NCBI GenBank assembly: GCA_963674955.2
Contig: CAXXKR010000004.1
Coordinates: forward strand, 620,001-684,000
Reading direction: 5' to 3'
Source: G963674955 sp963674955
GTDB lineage: Bacteria > Desulfobacterota > Desulfovibrionia > Desulfovibrionales > Desulfovibrionaceae
DNA: 64,000 nt
Under the pieces are notes generated by a model. The model made no database searches. It was not told where the DNA came from and saw only the letters and a list, made by a program, of their open reading frames with translations. Shown in pieces: positions 63,486 to 64,000 of the stretch (positions within the stretch are counted from its first letter, which is position 1; every line of letters begins with the position of its first letter). Position numbers and translations under genes: made by a program.

Positions 63486-64000
63486 CTATAGCGGCATTAT
63501 GCTCCCGGAATTGAGAATATGCTCCCGACCGTTTCGGTTCAGCACCAGTCCCCCCTTCCTGTCCAACCCGATGATCCGCGCCTGATAGCTGACATCTCCC
63601 CCCTCAAAGACAAGCACTCGCTTGTCTTTCCAGGCCAGACGTTCTTCAGCAAGACGGAGAAAATCAGGAAGCGCTATTGATTTCAACATTTTTGAATACT
63701 CATTTTCGGCCCGTTTTACAAGAGTCAGCCATGTGCCCAGCACGCCGGCTCCGGGCAAGGGCAAAACCGCCGCCGAAACAGCGGTCCTATCCCGCAGGCC
63801 GGATCGATGGGGTGCGGAGGAGAGGTTAAGCCCCACACCTACAATCGTCTTTTTTGAACGTTCCTCAATGAGTATTCCGCCCGCCTTTTTGCCGCCCACA
63901 AGAATATCGTTCGGCCACTTGAGCATGGCGCCAATCCCCAGTTCTTCCAGGGCCTTGACAAAGACATGGCCCACGGCCACCGGCAGGACGTCGTTCCAGC
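63486..64000 (-). CDS. birA: Biotin-protein ligase, 5' end cut off by the window
   Basis: The frame is open to the window edge, and the N-terminal part lies outside. The visible 171 residues contain the BirA core KWPNDILVGGKKAGGILIEE, with the catalytic Lys that binds biotinyl-AMP, and GVGLNLS. A C-terminal SH3-like domain (about 115-160) follows. BirA biotinylates carrier proteins. The gene ends 44 bases before the pyc start, and the pyc biotinyl domain is the natural target. Whether a DNA-binding regulator domain is present cannot be seen. Confidence 0.93.
   Translation of the reverse strand, partial: WNDVLPVAVGHVFVKALEELGIGAMLKWPNDILVGGKKAGGILIEERSKKTIVGVGLNLSSAPHRSGLRDRTAVSAAVLPLPGAGVLGTWLTLVKRAENEYSKMLKSIALPDFLRLAEERLAWKDKRVLVFEGGDVSYQARIIGLDRKGGLVLNRNGREHILNSGSIMPL

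Overview
The window looks like a piece of the chromosome of a sulfate-reducing Desulfobacterota bacterium, most likely in the order Desulfovibrionales. The best single clue is the tmRNA at 28.3-28.7 kb, whose tag reads ANNDYDYAMAA, close to the tags of Desulfovibrio. The neighbouring sets birA-pyc-PEP synthase-like, aroQ-efp-ftsK-lolA, rimI-pgk-tpiA-secG and a YedF selenium protein agree with this, as do a DUF6485 protein and a lipopolysaccharide export pair (lptF/lptG). The cell is therefore Gram-negative with an outer membrane. No transposase, integrase, phage gene or CRISPR array was seen.

Layout. 0-3.7 kb holds the end of a TPR protein, two small unrecognised proteins and an O-methyltransferase-like enzyme. 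3.7-19.8 kb is mostly housekeeping: tRNA-Leu(GAG), secG-tpiA-pgk-rimI, a Nudix protein with a damaged Nudix box, an inositol-phosphatase family protein, DUF6485, gcvT, yedF, rluB, lolA, ftsK, efp, aroQ, engB, lptG/lptF, uppP and tRNA-Met. 19.9-28.2 kb is accessory: a LysE-type exporter, a secreted von Willebrand A protein, a FecR-domain protein whose Gly/Gln-rich tail is broken by a 41-bp duplication, a CHASE2/HD-GYP phosphodiesterase and an unrecognised 605-residue protein. The tmRNA, a membrane glycosyltransferase and MscS follow.

31.5-37.4 kb is the most interesting block. A FadR-type GntR regulator with palindromic TTGGT/ACCAA sites in front of it begins a five-gene, single-strand cluster: regulator, 89-residue protein, polytopic Trp/His-rich membrane protein, Tat-exported metallo-beta-lactamase-fold protein of the COG1237 type, and a CobW/COG0523 GTPase with an unusually long N-terminal region. 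I infer that the GTPase supplies metal to the hydrolase in the cytoplasm before folded export by Tat, and that the hydrolase works with the membrane protein. I do not recognise this combination as a described system.

37.4-45.1 kb carries a PAS protein, a TetR/CecR-like regulator, a small lipoprotein, a membrane-anchored MsrA-MsrB fusion, ribB under an FMN riboswitch, and a polar amino acid ABC transporter (permease, binding protein, permease) with no ATPase beside it. 45.2-55 kb has an FkbM methyltransferase and a signalling block: a CHASE4-PAS-GGDEF-EAL protein, a CHASE hybrid histidine kinase with two receivers and an HPt, and a REC-GGDEF diguanylate cyclase. Together they could form a phosphorelay feeding c-di-GMP turnover. 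55-64 kb holds a DsbA-like lipoprotein, an enlarged PEP synthase-like protein, a divergent pyruvate carboxylase with a C-terminal zinc ribbon, and the end of birA. These last three would link biotinylation, pyruvate/oxaloacetate and PEP metabolism.
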